A stretch of 42,891 bases of DNA from Acidobacteriota bacterium (lineage in GTDB: Bacteria > Acidobacteriota > Terriglobia > Terriglobales > SCQP01). The stretch's first letter is position 1. Each line of letters begins with the position of its first letter. Location: assembly GCA_027315185.1 (NCBI GenBank), contig DAHUYO010000022.1, positions 1 to 42,891 of the forward strand, in the 5' to 3' direction. Position numbers and translations under genes: made by a program. Shown here in pieces: positions 1-8,891 of the stretch. The notes under the pieces were generated by a model that searched no databases, was not told the origin of the DNA, and saw nothing but the letters and a program-made list of their open reading frames with translations.

Positions 1-328
1 TTCGGAGAAGCCTTTGGCGACGGCGATCACGGCGCCGGCGGTGGAGCGGATCGGGCGGATGGTCGCCGGGCATCCGGAGCTGGATTTCGATATTCCGGAG
101 GCGTGGGCGCCGGCGGGGGAGGCGGGGCATAAGCGTCGGCGCGGCTCAATCCCGCTTCCGCCGCTGGTGGGTGGAGGGAATGCGCAGATCCTCGCGGTAT
201 TTCGCGACCGTCCGCCGGGTGACGTCTATGCCCTGCTCGCGCAGCAGCTTGGTGATTTGTTCGTCGGTCAGGGGATGGGTGGGGTCCTCGGCCTCGATCA
301 GCTTTTTGACCCGCCGCTTCAGGATTAG
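1..328 (+). CDS. 3' end of an unidentified gene (partial, uncertain)
   Basis: Reading from base 2, the plus strand is open to a stop at 326-328. Over the first ~130 bases codon third positions are strongly G/C (about 85%), as in the real genes here, whereas the alternative plus frame, which stops at 130-132, is not. The visible peptide includes ATAITAPAVERIGRMVAGHP and DFDIPEAWAP; I do not recognise it. The frame overlaps the conserved 3' end of rpoN on the other strand by about 180 bases, which is unusual. Either the true gene ends earlier through a frameshift or the overlap is spurious. Low confidence. Confidence 0.3.
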   Translation, partial: SEKPLATAITAPAVERIGRMVAGHPELDFDIPEAWAPAGEAGHKRRRGSIPLPPLVGGGNAQILAVFRDRPPGDVYALLAQQLGDLFVGQGMGGVLGLDQLFDPPLQD

Positions 329-1768
329 CAGCGGCGTCTCCGCTCCGCGCGCACCCTGCACCGCCTCGCTAAAAAAGAACCGCAGTTCCAGCACGCCCTG
401 CGGCGTGTGCGCGTATTTGTTGGACACGGCGCGGCTGACGGTGGAGGGATGGACGCCGATCTCCTCCGCCACTTCCTTGATCATCATCGGCTTCAGGTGG
501 TCCATGCCCAGATCCAGGAAGTCAGCCTGCCGGGCGATGATGGAATGGCAGACGCGGGCGATGGTCTGCTTGCGCTGCTCCAAGTTGCGCAAGAACTGCA
601 CCGCGCTGGCGTAGCGGTCGCGAATGTATTTCGCCACGTCGCGCTGCTGCCGGTCCCACTTCATGGCGCGGTAGTGGCGGTTGAGGCGGAGCTGCGGCAG
701 GCCTTCGTCGTTGGTGACCACGCGGTAGCGGTTGGGGCAGTCCTCGCGGTCACAAACCGCGCAGCGCTGCTCCCGGCCCTTGACGAAATAAACGTCCGGC
801 TCGATCAGCCGGGGCTGCGACTTGTTGTAACGGCGGCCGGGATAGGGGTCCAGCTTTTTCACCGCCTCCAGCGCCGCCATCACCTCCTCCAGCGGCGCGC
901 CGGTGGCCTTGGCGATCTCCTTGTACTGGCGGTTTTGCAGCGCCGTCAGGTGCTCGCTGACCAGCGCCAGCGACAGCGGGTTCACCACCGGCAGCCGCCG
1001 CAGTTGCAGCAGCAGGCACTCCCGCAGGTCGCGGGCCGCCACCCCGGGCGGATCGAAGGAATGCAGCAGCGCCAGCGCCTCGCGCAGCGCCGGCAGCGGC
1101 AGCTCCTCGGTCTCCGCCAGTTCCTCCAGCCGCAGCGGACGCCGCCCGCGGTCATCCTCGGCGGTCAGATAGCCGTCCTCGTCCAGATTGCCGATCACCG
1201 CCTCGGCGGCCTCGCGCACCGCTTCGCTGGCCGGCGAAGCGCCCAGCTGCCAGCGCAGGTGCTCGCTCAATCCGGTGGGCGAACTGAGAAAATTTTCAAA
1301 GCTCGGCCGCTCGATCTCCTCGCGCTCGCCGCCGCTGTAGCCGGGATCCAGGTAATCGTCGAAGAAGCTGCCGAAGTCAATCTCCTCGAACGGATCCACC
1401 GCCGGCGTGTCGGCTTGCGGCGCCGCCAGTTCCCCCTCGTGGTTGTGGGTCGGGGCCAAGCCGTCCCCGCCCGGCTCCCCGCCCTGCACCGCCGCCAAAA
1501 GCTCGCCATCGGCCGGGGCGCGGTGCAGCCCTTCCTCCAGCTGCCCCAAATCCAGCGGCGCCGTGCCGTCCTCCTGGGCCTCATCCAGCAGCGGATTCTG
1601 GAGCAGTTCCTCGGCGATGGCCTCTTCCAGTTCCGTCTTGTTCATCGCCAGGATGCTCACCATCTGCACCAGCCCCGGGGTCAGGGACTGCTTGAGCATC
1701 GGTTTGGGGATGAGTTTGGGCCCTTGATACATAACGCGGGGCGGCGCACGCCCCAAGGTCTCGCTCAC
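146..1768 (-). CDS. rpoN: RNA polymerase sigma-54 factor RpoN
   Basis: Alternative sigma factor that directs RNA polymerase to -24/-12 promoters and needs enhancer-binding ATPases. At 540 residues it is of normal length. Region I is visible near the N-terminus ([20 protein letters not shown], then the [10 protein letters not shown] glutamine/leucine-type stretch). The acidic region II follows, then the core-binding domain, the HTH ([15 protein letters not shown]) and the RpoN box [10 protein letters not shown] at about 517-526 (consensus begins with Ala). A cysteine cluster [11 protein letters not shown] around residues 335-350 lies in the core-binding part and could bind a metal; I treat that as lineage-specific. 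The start is GTG at 1768, overlapping the lptB stop as GTGA, so the two genes are translationally coupled. A later ATG at residue 13 (MYQGPKL) is an alternative. The order lptC/A-lptB-rpoN matches the conserved arrangement in many Gram-negative bacteria. Confidence 0.95.
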   Translation of the reverse strand: MSETLGRAPPRVMYQGPKLIPKPMLKQSLTPGLVQMVSILAMNKTELEEAIAEELLQNPLLDEAQEDGTAPLDLGQLEEGLHRAPADGELLAAVQGGEPGGDGLAPTHNHEGELAAPQADTPAVDPFEEIDFGSFFDDYLDPGYSGGEREEIERPSFENFLSSPTGLSEHLRWQLGASPASEAVREAAEAVIGNLDEDGYLTAEDDRGRRPLRLEELAETEELPLPALREALALLHSFDPPGVAARDLRECLLLQLRRLPVVNPLSLALVSEHLTALQNRQYKEIAKATGAPLEEVMAALEAVKKLDPYPGRRYNKSQPRLIEPDVYFVKGREQRCAVCDREDCPNRYRVVTNDEGLPQLRLNRHYRAMKWDRQQRDVAKYIRDRYASAVQFLRNLEQRKQTIARVCHSIIARQADFLDLGMDHLKPMMIKEVAEEIGVHPSTVSRAVSNKYAHTPQGVLELRFFFSEAVQGARGAETPLLILKRRVKKLIEAEDPTHPLTDEQITKLLREQGIDVTRRTVAKYREDLRIPSTHQRRKRD

Positions 1769-2490
1769 ACCAGGGTAAACGATTCTCCCAGATAGACCCG
1801 CCGCACTTCGGCGTCCCGGCTCAACTCGTCCGGACGGCCAGTACGGAAAATCGCGCCCTCATGAATGATGTAGGCGCGGTCGGTGACGCTCAGCGTCTCC
1901 CGCACGTTGTGGTCGGTGATCAGCACGCCGATGCCGGCGCGCTTCAAATCGAAGATGATGCGCTGCAGGTCCAGCACGGCGATCGGATCAATGCCGGAGA
2001 AGGGCTCATCGAGCAGCATGAACGCCGGGTCGCCCACCAGCCCGCGGGCGATCTCGACGCGGCGCCGCTCGCCGCCGGAGAGCGCGTAGCCGGGATTGCG
2101 CCGCACCCGCGCCAGCCCAAACTGATCCAGTAGCGCCTCCAGCTTGTGCCGCCGCTGCTCGCCGGAGAGCGACAATGCCTCCAGCGCCACTAACAAGTTT
2201 TGCTCCACGCTCAGTTTTCGAAATACAGACGCTTCTTGCGGCAGATAGCTCAAGCCGAGCCGTGCGCGGCGATACATGGGCGTGGTGGTCAGGTCCTGGC
2301 CGGCCAATTCCACGCGGCCCACATCCGGCGCCACCAGCCCCACGATCATGTGGAAGGTGGTCGTTTTGCCGGCGCCGTTGGGACCCAGCAGACCGACGAT
2401 TTCGCCCCGGTCCACTTCCAGGCTGACGCCATTGACCACGGTGCGGCCGCGATATGCCTTGGCGATGGCGACGGTGCGAAGCTGCGACAT
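1765..2490 (-). CDS. lptB: LPS export ABC transporter ATP-binding protein LptB
   Basis: Cytoplasmic ATPase that powers extraction of lipopolysaccharide from the inner membrane together with LptF/LptG and delivery to LptC. At 241 residues it has the usual length. Walker A is GPNGAGKT (residues 36-43), the ABC signature is [15 protein letters not shown], Walker B is [13 protein letters not shown] and the switch histidine is in [10 protein letters not shown], all characteristic of LptB. It lies 64 bases downstream of the fused lptC/lptA gene and overlaps rpoN by four bases. No lptF/lptG is present in the window. Start ATG at 2490. Confidence 0.95.
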   Translation of the reverse strand: MSQLRTVAIAKAYRGRTVVNGVSLEVDRGEIVGLLGPNGAGKTTTFHMIVGLVAPDVGRVELAGQDLTTTPMYRRARLGLSYLPQEASVFRKLSVEQNLLVALEALSLSGEQRRHKLEALLDQFGLARVRRNPGYALSGGERRRVEIARGLVGDPAFMLLDEPFSGIDPIAVLDLQRIIFDLKRAGIGVLITDHNVRETLSVTDRAYIIHEGAIFRTGRPDELSRDAEVRRVYLGESFTLV

Positions 2491-2554
2491 GGGGCCCGGA
2501 GTGGAGTGCGGTCCGCGCTACGGCCGGCAGGGCAACTGATTGTCGCCACGGCCT

Positions 2555-5311
2555 TTACGGGTGCACCCGGTAGGCGGCGAAGGTGCGGGTATGAGGCCCA
2601 CTTTCGACGCGAATCGTATCATTCAGAGGAGAGAAAGTCAATGTGTGGCCGGCCAGCAAGCCCAGGCTGGCATCAAAAATGCTGGGGGATCCGCCGCTGA
2701 GCGTAATGGTCCTGCTGGCGGCCTCGTAGACCGCCTGGCGCGCCTGTGCGCGCCTGCCCGGCTGGGTCAGCTCCACGCCTCCACCGGCCACCACGCGCCG
2801 CGGGCGCAGACCGCCGCCGGCGGCGCCGAGGACGATGTCAAGATATCCAGATGTTAAATGAGTTTCCTTCGAACTTACATCCACTCCTCCCGAGTATTCG
2901 GCTAACCCCTTCTGCCGCCAGAACCGGAACAGCGGGGCCGCGACGCGCACCGCCACCGGCTGCTTGCGCCGTGCGGGCGCGCGCCGCGGCGCCGGGCCGC
3001 AAGCGCCGTGCGCGGGACAGGGCGCGGACGCCGGCGCCACCGCCAGCCGCTCTTCGCCGGAGGCCCAGTCGCCGCCCTGGGGCGCAAGGAACTCGCTGCG
3101 CACCGCGCCGCTGGCGGTCACTGTTCCCGCGCGGCGGTCGAAACGGAGTTCGGCGGCGCGCATCACGTTGCTTCCCTGCCATACGCGCACGCCTCCGCGG
3201 AAGCGGCCGCGCTGGCCATCCCGGCGCATGGTAAAGCGTCGCGCGGTGATCGTTACCGGCAGGCTACCGGCCGCGCGTCCAGGCCCGGCGCGCCCGCCGG
3301 CTAGACCCGCCGCTGCGCTCCGCAACGCGGCGGTGACGCCGCCATCCGCCGTCAGGCGCGACGCCGCCAGCGTGAACTCCGACGCCGTCAGCCGGCCGCC
3401 CGGAAACCTCGCCGTCACCCGCGCGCCCTCGCCGCCCGGCGTGAGCCGCGCCACACCATTGGCCGCGTTCCACACCAAGAGGCCGCCGCGCAGGGATTGG
3501 TCCGCCGCGCGAATGGACCGCCCCGTCCGCGCCGTCCCCGCCGCGGGCGCGCGCAGGCGCACATGGCCGCGTTCCACGATGCGCCGCACGCGGCCGGTTC
3601 GGGGGCTGATCCAGGCTTGCACCTGATCCGCCGAACCCGACCGCTGGGCCCGTGGTCCTAGTAGTTGTCGCCATTGCACCTGCCCCATCGCCTGCGCCCA
3701 TTGCGGCCTTTGTTCCCGGTTGAGGCGCAGTTGGAATTGATCCGCGCTCATGGTTGCCGTCTGGGAACCGGCGGAGCGCCTGTTTGCGGCGCGATAGGTG
3801 AGGATTCCCCGCCCTACGGTTTCCGCCTGGCGCAGCACGGCAGGCGGAGCGGCGGCGGTTTTGCCGGGCCGCGGCGCCCGCGCCGCGGCCCGCCTGAAGG
3901 CTGCCGGCGCGGCGGCGAATTGGAAGCGCATCGCCGGCGCGGACAACTGGCCGCTACCCCCCGCCGCGAACAGCGCCGGCGCCAGGGCGTCCGCCGCCAC
4001 GGCGGTTCGCCTCGGTTGGCCCGGGCCCAACCCAGCGGCGCGACGAGCGCCCGCGGCAAGCCTGCCGTCCGGTACGGGCGGCGCCGGAACTGGGGAGCCG
4101 CCGGCGAACGCCAACGTCGCCTGCTCCGCCCGCGCCGTGGTGGGCAGGTTGCGTCCGGCGAACCGCACCCGCAGCGATGCCGCCTGGAGCCGCTGCCATC
4201 TTGCGCCCTGCCGCTCGGAAAGCATCACGCCGCCGCTCAAGGTGAGCGCCGACAGGCGCACCCCGGATTGCTCCAAGGGACCCTTGGCAGGCCTTTTGGC
4301 CGCGGCATTGCCGCGGCGGAGGCGCGCCACCGCCTGCCGGCAGCGGACCGAAAACCGCCGGCCGCCTTGCGCCCCGGATGCCCGCACCCCGCCCTGCGCG
4401 CGTACGGAACGCACGGTATCATCTCGGCGCAAAAAGAAGATGAGCCGTTGCGCGCGCAGCCGCCTCGGCCCCAGAACGACCAGCGGCGTATCGCCGCCCC
4501 GCGGCGAGGCTTGCAGCGCAATGGTTCCAGCGGATTTGTTCAGCGTCGCCTGGCCCGCGGTGACGCGCAGCGGCCATCGCCCCGGCGGGGCCCAGCGCAG
4601 CCGTACCCGCCCGCTGAGAATCAGCAAGTTCGACCCCGGCACCAACTGCGCGCGGTCGGCATGCCCGCTGGCGTTCCAATAGCGGAAGTCCAAACCGCCG
4701 CGGATCACGCCGGAACCGGTCTTGGTATTGAACGCCAGTTGCTGGGCCACGACCTCGATGGGGCTGGCGCGTGGGCCGGATGCCGCCGCCGCCGACGGCT
4801 GGCGCGGCGACTTCCGCGGCGACGCGACGCCATCCGCGCGCCCCGAGGCGGCCGGATGCCGCGCCGCGCGCGCAGCCTCCAAGGCAATGTGCACGCGTCC
4901 CACAGCCACCACGCGGCCGGTGCCCGGATCGTACCGGAACTGCCGGCCGCTAATCCGATCGGCATGCACGCCGTCACGGTCATAAATCACCAGTTGCGCG
5001 GCGCGCAGAATGGTGCGCCTGCCGGCCTGCATCTGCGTCGCCAGCCGCGCCGTAAGCCGGAACAGCGTGCGCCCCCCCTCGGCGCGCGTCAACACGAATC
5101 CCCGTGCCGTCTGGCGGATGCGCAAACTCACCGGCGGCACGCGCATGCCCGCCGGCGGACGATTGAGCAAATAGCTGCCGGCCAGCACGGCGGCGCCGGC
5201 GAGAAATAGGACCGCCAATGCCCAGCGGGCGCGGCGCAAGCGGTCCGGCGGCGGACCTGGCGCCGGCGTGGAGTCGGAACGCCCGGTGGGAGCGGAGAAA
5301 TGCGACGGCAC
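2555..5311 (-). CDS. Fused LptC/LptA-type LPS transport protein (OstA-like)
   Basis: Probable periplasmic bridge component of LPS export, anchored in the inner membrane. The reading frame is open much further upstream, into glyA, but that part is shadow sequence. I choose GTG at 5311, which gives 918 residues and places a single transmembrane helix at about residues 29-50 (RWALAVLFLAGAAVLAGSYL). After it comes an LptC-like beta-rich segment, then several LptA/OstA-like repeats with the typical alternation of short beta strands and phrases such as GRVVAVGRVHIAL, NLLILSGRVRL and VVAGGGVELTQPG. The end is an LptA-like unit (ASRTITLSGGSPS, GHTLTFSPLNDTIRVESG). Separate LptC and LptA are each about 180-200 residues, so this is four to five times one unit. 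The lptB gene directly downstream supports the role. The exact start is uncertain. Confidence 0.75.
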   Translation of the reverse strand: MPSHFSAPTGRSDSTPAPGPPPDRLRRARWALAVLFLAGAAVLAGSYLLNRPPAGMRVPPVSLRIRQTARGFVLTRAEGGRTLFRLTARLATQMQAGRRTILRAAQLVIYDRDGVHADRISGRQFRYDPGTGRVVAVGRVHIALEAARAARHPAASGRADGVASPRKSPRQPSAAAASGPRASPIEVVAQQLAFNTKTGSGVIRGGLDFRYWNASGHADRAQLVPGSNLLILSGRVRLRWAPPGRWPLRVTAGQATLNKSAGTIALQASPRGGDTPLVVLGPRRLRAQRLIFFLRRDDTVRSVRAQGGVRASGAQGGRRFSVRCRQAVARLRRGNAAAKRPAKGPLEQSGVRLSALTLSGGVMLSERQGARWQRLQAASLRVRFAGRNLPTTARAEQATLAFAGGSPVPAPPVPDGRLAAGARRAAGLGPGQPRRTAVAADALAPALFAAGGSGQLSAPAMRFQFAAAPAAFRRAAARAPRPGKTAAAPPAVLRQAETVGRGILTYRAANRRSAGSQTATMSADQFQLRLNREQRPQWAQAMGQVQWRQLLGPRAQRSGSADQVQAWISPRTGRVRRIVERGHVRLRAPAAGTARTGRSIRAADQSLRGGLLVWNAANGVARLTPGGEGARVTARFPGGRLTASEFTLAASRLTADGGVTAALRSAAAGLAGGRAGPGRAAGSLPVTITARRFTMRRDGQRGRFRGGVRVWQGSNVMRAAELRFDRRAGTVTASGAVRSEFLAPQGGDWASGEERLAVAPASAPCPAHGACGPAPRRAPARRKQPVAVRVAAPLFRFWRQKGLAEYSGGVDVSSKETHLTSGYLDIVLGAAGGGLRPRRVVAGGGVELTQPGRRAQARQAVYEAASRTITLSGGSPSIFDASLGLLAGHTLTFSPLNDTIRVESGPHTRTFAAYRVHP

Positions 5312-5612
5312 GTCTGACTTCAGTCTAGCCCGCTGCCGAACACAAAGTCGCCGGGCGCGGGCCCCAGCCCCGCCACTGACGCAGCGTCCGGCTGGCACGG
5401 GCGCGGCGCTTCGGCCCACAGGCGCGCAGGGCCGCTCCCAGCTGCCGCGATGGGATGGTGGGCGGAGCGCCGCCGGCCAAGAGCGCCGCCGGCGCTTGCG
5501 CTCGGAATCGAGGGTTGGAAGGCAGCGTCCGCGGCGGTTCCGCCCGGATCGCTGACCGCGGTGTACGCTGCGAAGGGTCCCTAGCGACGCCCGGCCTGGC
5601 CCCCCTCCAAGC
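5312..5612. other. Gene-free stretch between lptC/A and glyA
   Basis: About 300 bases with no convincing reading frame. It contains a direct repeat GCGCCGCCGGC at 5467-5477 and 5483-5493 and a short perfect inverted repeat AGCGCC/GGCGCT at 5482-5496 (3-base loop). On the minus strand these lie downstream of glyA, but no T-run follows, so I do not call a terminator. Confidence 0.4.
5322..5327 (-). promoter_or_regulatory. Possible -10 box (TAGACT) for the lptC/A-lptB-rpoN operon
   Basis: TAGACT on the minus strand ends 10 bases before the chosen GTG start at 5311, and no Shine-Dalgarno sequence is seen. No convincing -35 box. Weak evidence, listed because three other genes in this window show the same close -10/start arrangement. 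Confidence 0.3.
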
Positions 5613-6914
5613 CTAGACGCCGGCGGGGGCGGCTTCGCGCGCGCGCCGCTCGCCGTACAGGGGAAACGCCGCCGCCAGTTCCAGCACCTCGCGCCGGATG
5701 GCGGCCAATTCCGCCGGCTGCTCATGGCTGCGCAGCGCGCGGACGATCCAGGCGGCGATCTGGCGCATCTCCGCTTCCTTCATTCCCCGCGTGGTCACCG
5801 CCGGCGTTCCCAAGCGCAGGCCGCTGGGGTTCATGGGCGGATTGGTGTCGAACGGAATGGCGTTCTTGTTGGCGGTGATGTTGGCGGCGTGCAACGCCTC
5901 TTCCGCCTGCTTGCCGCGGATGCCCTGCGCGAACACGTCCACCAGCAACAGGTGCGTATCGGTGCCGCCGGAAACCACGCGGAACCCTTCCGCCGCCAGC
6001 CCCGCCGCCAGCGCCTGGGCGTTGGCCACCACCTGCGAGGAATAGGCGCGGAACTCCGGCCGCAGCGCCTCGCCGAAGGCAACCGCTTTGGCGGCGATGG
6101 TGTGCATGAGCGGGCCACCTTGAATCCCCGGGAAAATGGCCTTGTCGATCGGCTGCGCCCACCGCTGCGTGCACAGCACGATCCCACCGCGCGGCCCGCG
6201 TAAGGTCTTGTGCGTGGTCGAGGTCACGATGTGCGCGTGGTCTAGCGGATTGGGATGCACCCCGCCGGCCACCAAGCCGGCGAAATGAGCCATGTCCACC
6301 AGATACAGCGCCCCCACCTCGTCGGCGATGGCGCGCATGCGGGCGAAATCAATCACCCGCGGATAGGCGCTGCCGCCGCCGATGATTAGCTTCGGCCGCC
6401 GCTCGCGCGCCAATTGCGCCAGCGCGTCGTAGTCAATGGTCTCGGTATCCCGGCGCACGCCGTAGGGCACGATCTGGTAGCTTTTGCCGGAGAAGTTCAG
6501 CGGATGGCCGTGCGTCAGGTGGCCGCCTTCCGCCAGGCTCAAGCCCATGACCGTATCGCCATGCTGCAAGACGGCGGCATAGGCGGCGGCGTTGGCCTGA
6601 GAGCCGGAATGCGGCTGCACATTGGCGTGGATGTCGCCGTGCACCGGCGTGAACAGGCGGCACGCCCGCTCCCGCGCCAGCGTTTCCACGCGGTCGGCGT
6701 TTTCGCAGCCGCCGTAGTACCGCTTGCTGGGATAGCCCTCGGCGTATTTGTTGGTGAAGGTGCTGCCGGCCGCCTCCAGCACCGCTTCGCTGACGAAGTT
6801 CTCCGAGGCGATCAGTTCCAGATGTTCCTGCTGGCGCACGGTCTCCGCCGCCACGGCGGCGAAGACCTCGGGATCGGCGAGTGGCAAAGGCAGTTGACGG
6901 GGATCAAGGGGCAT
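5613..6914 (-). CDS. glyA: Serine hydroxymethyltransferase
   Basis: PLP enzyme interconverting serine plus tetrahydrofolate with glycine plus 5,10-methylene-tetrahydrofolate, the main source of one-carbon units. The family hallmarks are all present: [19 protein letters not shown] near the start, [35 protein letters not shown], the PLP-lysine segment [15 protein letters not shown], and [16 protein letters not shown] near the C-terminus. I start at ATG 6914 ([10 protein letters not shown]), giving 433 residues; an upstream ATG at 6941 would add nine residues but would put a good -10 box inside the gene. It is monocistronic here; functionally it partners the gcvTHP genes at 19.7-24.3 kb. Confidence 0.97.
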   Translation of the reverse strand: MPLDPRQLPLPLADPEVFAAVAAETVRQQEHLELIASENFVSEAVLEAAGSTFTNKYAEGYPSKRYYGGCENADRVETLARERACRLFTPVHGDIHANVQPHSGSQANAAAYAAVLQHGDTVMGLSLAEGGHLTHGHPLNFSGKSYQIVPYGVRRDTETIDYDALAQLARERRPKLIIGGGSAYPRVIDFARMRAIADEVGALYLVDMAHFAGLVAGGVHPNPLDHAHIVTSTTHKTLRGPRGGIVLCTQRWAQPIDKAIFPGIQGGPLMHTIAAKAVAFGEALRPEFRAYSSQVVANAQALAAGLAAEGFRVVSGGTDTHLLLVDVFAQGIRGKQAEEALHAANITANKNAIPFDTNPPMNPSGLRLGTPAVTTRGMKEAEMRQIAAWIVRALRSHEQPAELAAIRREVLELAAAFPLYGERRAREAAPAGV

Positions 6915-6922
6915 GACTCTTG

Positions 6923-6928
6923 ATTGTA
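6923..6928 (-). promoter_or_regulatory. -10 box TACAAT of glyA, start-proximal (leaderless candidate)
   Basis: TACAAT on the minus strand is followed by eight bases and then the glyA ATG at 6914, so transcription would start at or within a base or two of the start codon. No Shine-Dalgarno sequence fits in between and no -35 box is recognisable. Confidence 0.5.
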
Positions 6929-7085
6929 CCGGTCGGGCCAAGACGCGGGCGCAGCGGCGGCGTGGCGGGTGCGTTGTGCTCTTCCACCCTCTTGGGGAGC
7001 CCGATGGCCGCCGCGATTCAATTTTTGGAACTGTCGCCGGCGGCCTGACGCGGCCCGCGGCGGGAGGCTATGGAAGCGCCACCAT

Positions 7086-7127
7086 AAAGAAAAAATCCGG
7101 AAGATCGGGGGGAGCCGGTCTTCCGGA
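7086..7127 (-). terminator. Rho-independent terminator after lptE-holA
   Basis: Perfect inverted repeat TCCGGAAGA (7096-7104) / TCTTCCGGA (7119-7127), extendable by two pairs including one wobble, with a GC-rich loop. On the minus strand it is followed immediately by TTTTTTCTTT. It lies about 140 bases past the holA stop and ends the psd-pssA-usg-lptE-holA transcript. Confidence 0.85.
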
Positions 7128-7266
7128 AGAGTGGTCGTTGCCCCGAAGGGCACGGTCAAGTGTGTGGATATTGGAAACGTAGCAGAAAACTTCTCCTAAA
7201 AACAATATTTTTTTGCTTTTTTTCCATACAGCCGGTCGCGGCATGCGCCGCCGCCCCGCCGGAGGC
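7128..7266. other. AT-rich intergenic island
   Basis: Between the holA stop and its terminator the sequence is unusually AT-rich for this genome, with two T-runs on the plus strand (about 7207-7223). A 5-bp hairpin with CGAA loop (TGCCC/GGGCA) lies at about 7139-7152. No reading frame has the codon bias of local genes. It may be just the 3' untranslated region of holA, or a small RNA on either strand. Confidence 0.35.
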
Positions 7267-8331
7267 TCACACGGAAGCCGATTCCAGTCCGCTAAGCCAT
7301 TGAGCGATAACGCCTTCGATCACCACTCGGGGGCTCAATGGCCGGTCGCGAAGGGCGACATCGGAGCGCTGCAGGCGGTCCACGGCGGCGGTCAACTGCT
7401 CCGCCGACATGCCCTTGGCCAAGGCCAGCACCGTATCGGCGGCGAAACTCGGCGGCTTCAGCCCCGGGGGCAGAACCTGATACAACCGCGACCGGTCCCG
7501 CGCCCGGGCCGCCCGAGCGATCAGCGCCATTTTGCACAGCCGGCTGAGCTGAAACACCAGCGGGATCGCCCCCGCGTCCCCCGCCGCCGCCCACACTGCG
7601 TCCAAGGCGGCCAACGCCGCGGACCGGTCGCGCCGCGCCAACGCCAGCCACAAACCGTCGCTGGACATTGCCGGCGCTTCCGGCACCAACGCGCGCACCG
7701 TGGCCTCGGTAATGGCCTGCCCTGGTTGATACAGCGCCAGTTTTTCCAGCTCCAACGAGGCGCGCGCCAAATCGCCGGCGCTGGCCTCCAATAACCAACG
7801 CGCGGCGGGCTCCTCAAGGCGCCATTGCCGCTGCCGCGCCTCGGCCAACAGCAGCCGCGCGGCATCCTCGGTCTCGACCTGGGCGCAATAAATGATTTCG
7901 CAGGCGTCCCCCAGCAGGGACTCCAACTTCTCCAACCGAGCCTTATCCTCCAGCATCATCTGCCGCGGGTCAGCCGGAATCTGGATGCGCCGGGCGAGAA
8001 GCACCAGCACTGCCGCCGGCGGCTCCCCGGCGGCGGCGGCGAACGCCGCCAATCCCTCCGCGCCGGCGCGCCGGCCCGCGGCCAAGTGTTCCGCGTTGTC
8101 CAGCACGAAGACTTGCCGTGGCGCCAACAGCGAAGGCGTGCGCGCCTGGTCAAGCACCTCAGCCCAGGGCGTGGCCGCCAAGTCCGCTTCGTGCCAGCTA
8201 TACTCCCACTGCTCGTTGGGTATGCGGGAGCGCAATTCGCGCAGAAACCGGTCGCGAAAATAGGCCTCGGCTCCGGCCAGCAAATAGGCCGGCCGCAGCG
8301 GCGCATCCGCCGGGCTGGTGCGGCGCGGCAT
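7267..8331 (-). CDS. holA: DNA polymerase III subunit delta
   Basis: Clamp-loader delta subunit, which opens the beta sliding clamp. 354 residues from ATG 8331, matching the family. The N-terminal HolA fold is visible (PAYLLAGAEAYFRDRFLRELR), then VFVLDNAEHL, KARLEKLESLLGDACEIIYC, the RLLLAEARQRQWRL helix and the C-terminal collar (SRLYQVLPPGLKPPSF, then TAAVDRLQRSDVALRD). The start is two bases after the lptE stop with GGAGAA nine bases upstream; a longer upstream extension would overlap lptE. The lptE-holA order is the same as in Escherichia coli, which supports both calls. Confidence 0.9.
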   Translation of the reverse strand: MPRRTSPADAPLRPAYLLAGAEAYFRDRFLRELRSRIPNEQWEYSWHEADLAATPWAEVLDQARTPSLLAPRQVFVLDNAEHLAAGRRAGAEGLAAFAAAAGEPPAAVLVLLARRIQIPADPRQMMLEDKARLEKLESLLGDACEIIYCAQVETEDAARLLLAEARQRQWRLEEPAARWLLEASAGDLARASLELEKLALYQPGQAITEATVRALVPEAPAMSSDGLWLALARRDRSAALAALDAVWAAAGDAGAIPLVFQLSRLCKMALIARAARARDRSRLYQVLPPGLKPPSFAADTVLALAKGMSAEQLTAAVDRLQRSDVALRDRPLSPRVVIEGVIAQWLSGLESASV

Positions 8332-8333
8332 GG

Positions 8334-8891
8334 CTAAAAGTTCTCCAAAATGTCGCCGACCACCGTCCGCGCCGCGTCCCGGCACATGCGCCGCAGCGCC
8401 ACGGTGTCTTCTTCAAATAGGCTCGGCTCCGAGGCGCTGATCTGATATTGGTCGCGAAAAACCAGATTGCTGGCTTGATACAGCGGCTGGCCGGTGGTTT
8501 CATCCACCAGGCGCACGCGCAGGCGCAGCCGCACCTCGACGGTGCTCACACGGCCGGTGTTGGGATCGAAGGTGACCGGCGTAGTGGCGAGACTGAGCAC
8601 CGTGCCTTCCAGCACCGCGTCGCTGCCCGCGCGCTGGGACTGGATGCGGTAGCGCGTGCGCTGGATCAACTCGCGTGCCATCGCCGCCGTCATCAGCTGC
8701 GACAGACGCGGCGACAGCGTCTGATTCCGAAAACCCGCAACGGCGATGACCTTCACGTCGGGCGGCAGGGCGTGGACGTGGTTCGAGAGGTGGTAGCCGC
8801 AACCGGCGGTGAGCAGCGCCGCCAGCGGCGCCAGCAACCAGGTGCGGGGCCCTGGCGGCAACCGCCGCACGGATCGTGGGCTCACAGGCAT
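8334..8891 (-). CDS. lptE: LPS assembly lipoprotein LptE
   Basis: Outer-membrane lipoprotein that plugs and supports the LptD barrel during LPS insertion. 185 residues. The signal peptide LLAPLAALLTAGC ends in a lipobox with the lipidated Cys at residue 31, followed by GYHLSNHVHALP and the LptE-typical VKVIAVAGFRNQT, then LVDETTGQPLYQASNLVFRD. Start ATG at 8891 overlaps the preceding gene by ten bases; GTG at 8885 (GTGA overlap) is possible. Position directly before holA, and the Lpt genes at 2-5 kb, support the function. Confidence 0.85.
   Translation of the reverse strand: MPVSPRSVRRLPPGPRTWLLAPLAALLTAGCGYHLSNHVHALPPDVKVIAVAGFRNQTLSPRLSQLMTAAMARELIQRTRYRIQSQRAGSDAVLEGTVLSLATTPVTFDPNTGRVSTVEVRLRLRVRLVDETTGQPLYQASNLVFRDQYQISASEPSLFEEDTVALRRMCRDAARTVVGDILENF

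Noticed and set aside
407-1795. Long plus-strand frame opposite rpoN, and similar long frames opposite the GH3 (11962-14238), S55 and xfp genes
   Set aside because: Composition-driven shadows of GC-rich genes: peptides are rich in Arg/His/Gln/Ala with no recognisable motifs, while the opposite strand carries full conserved families.
5312-5725. Upstream extension of the LptC/LptA frame into glyA
   Set aside because: The extra 138 residues are Arg/Pro-rich without pattern, would overlap glyA on the same strand by more than 100 bases, and lie before the membrane anchor expected at the N-terminus.
6924-7199. Small plus-strand protein (ending VAPKGTVKCVDIGNVAENFS)
   Set aside because: Codon third positions lack the local G/C bias, the region contains the minus-strand terminator stem, and no ribosome-binding site precedes it.
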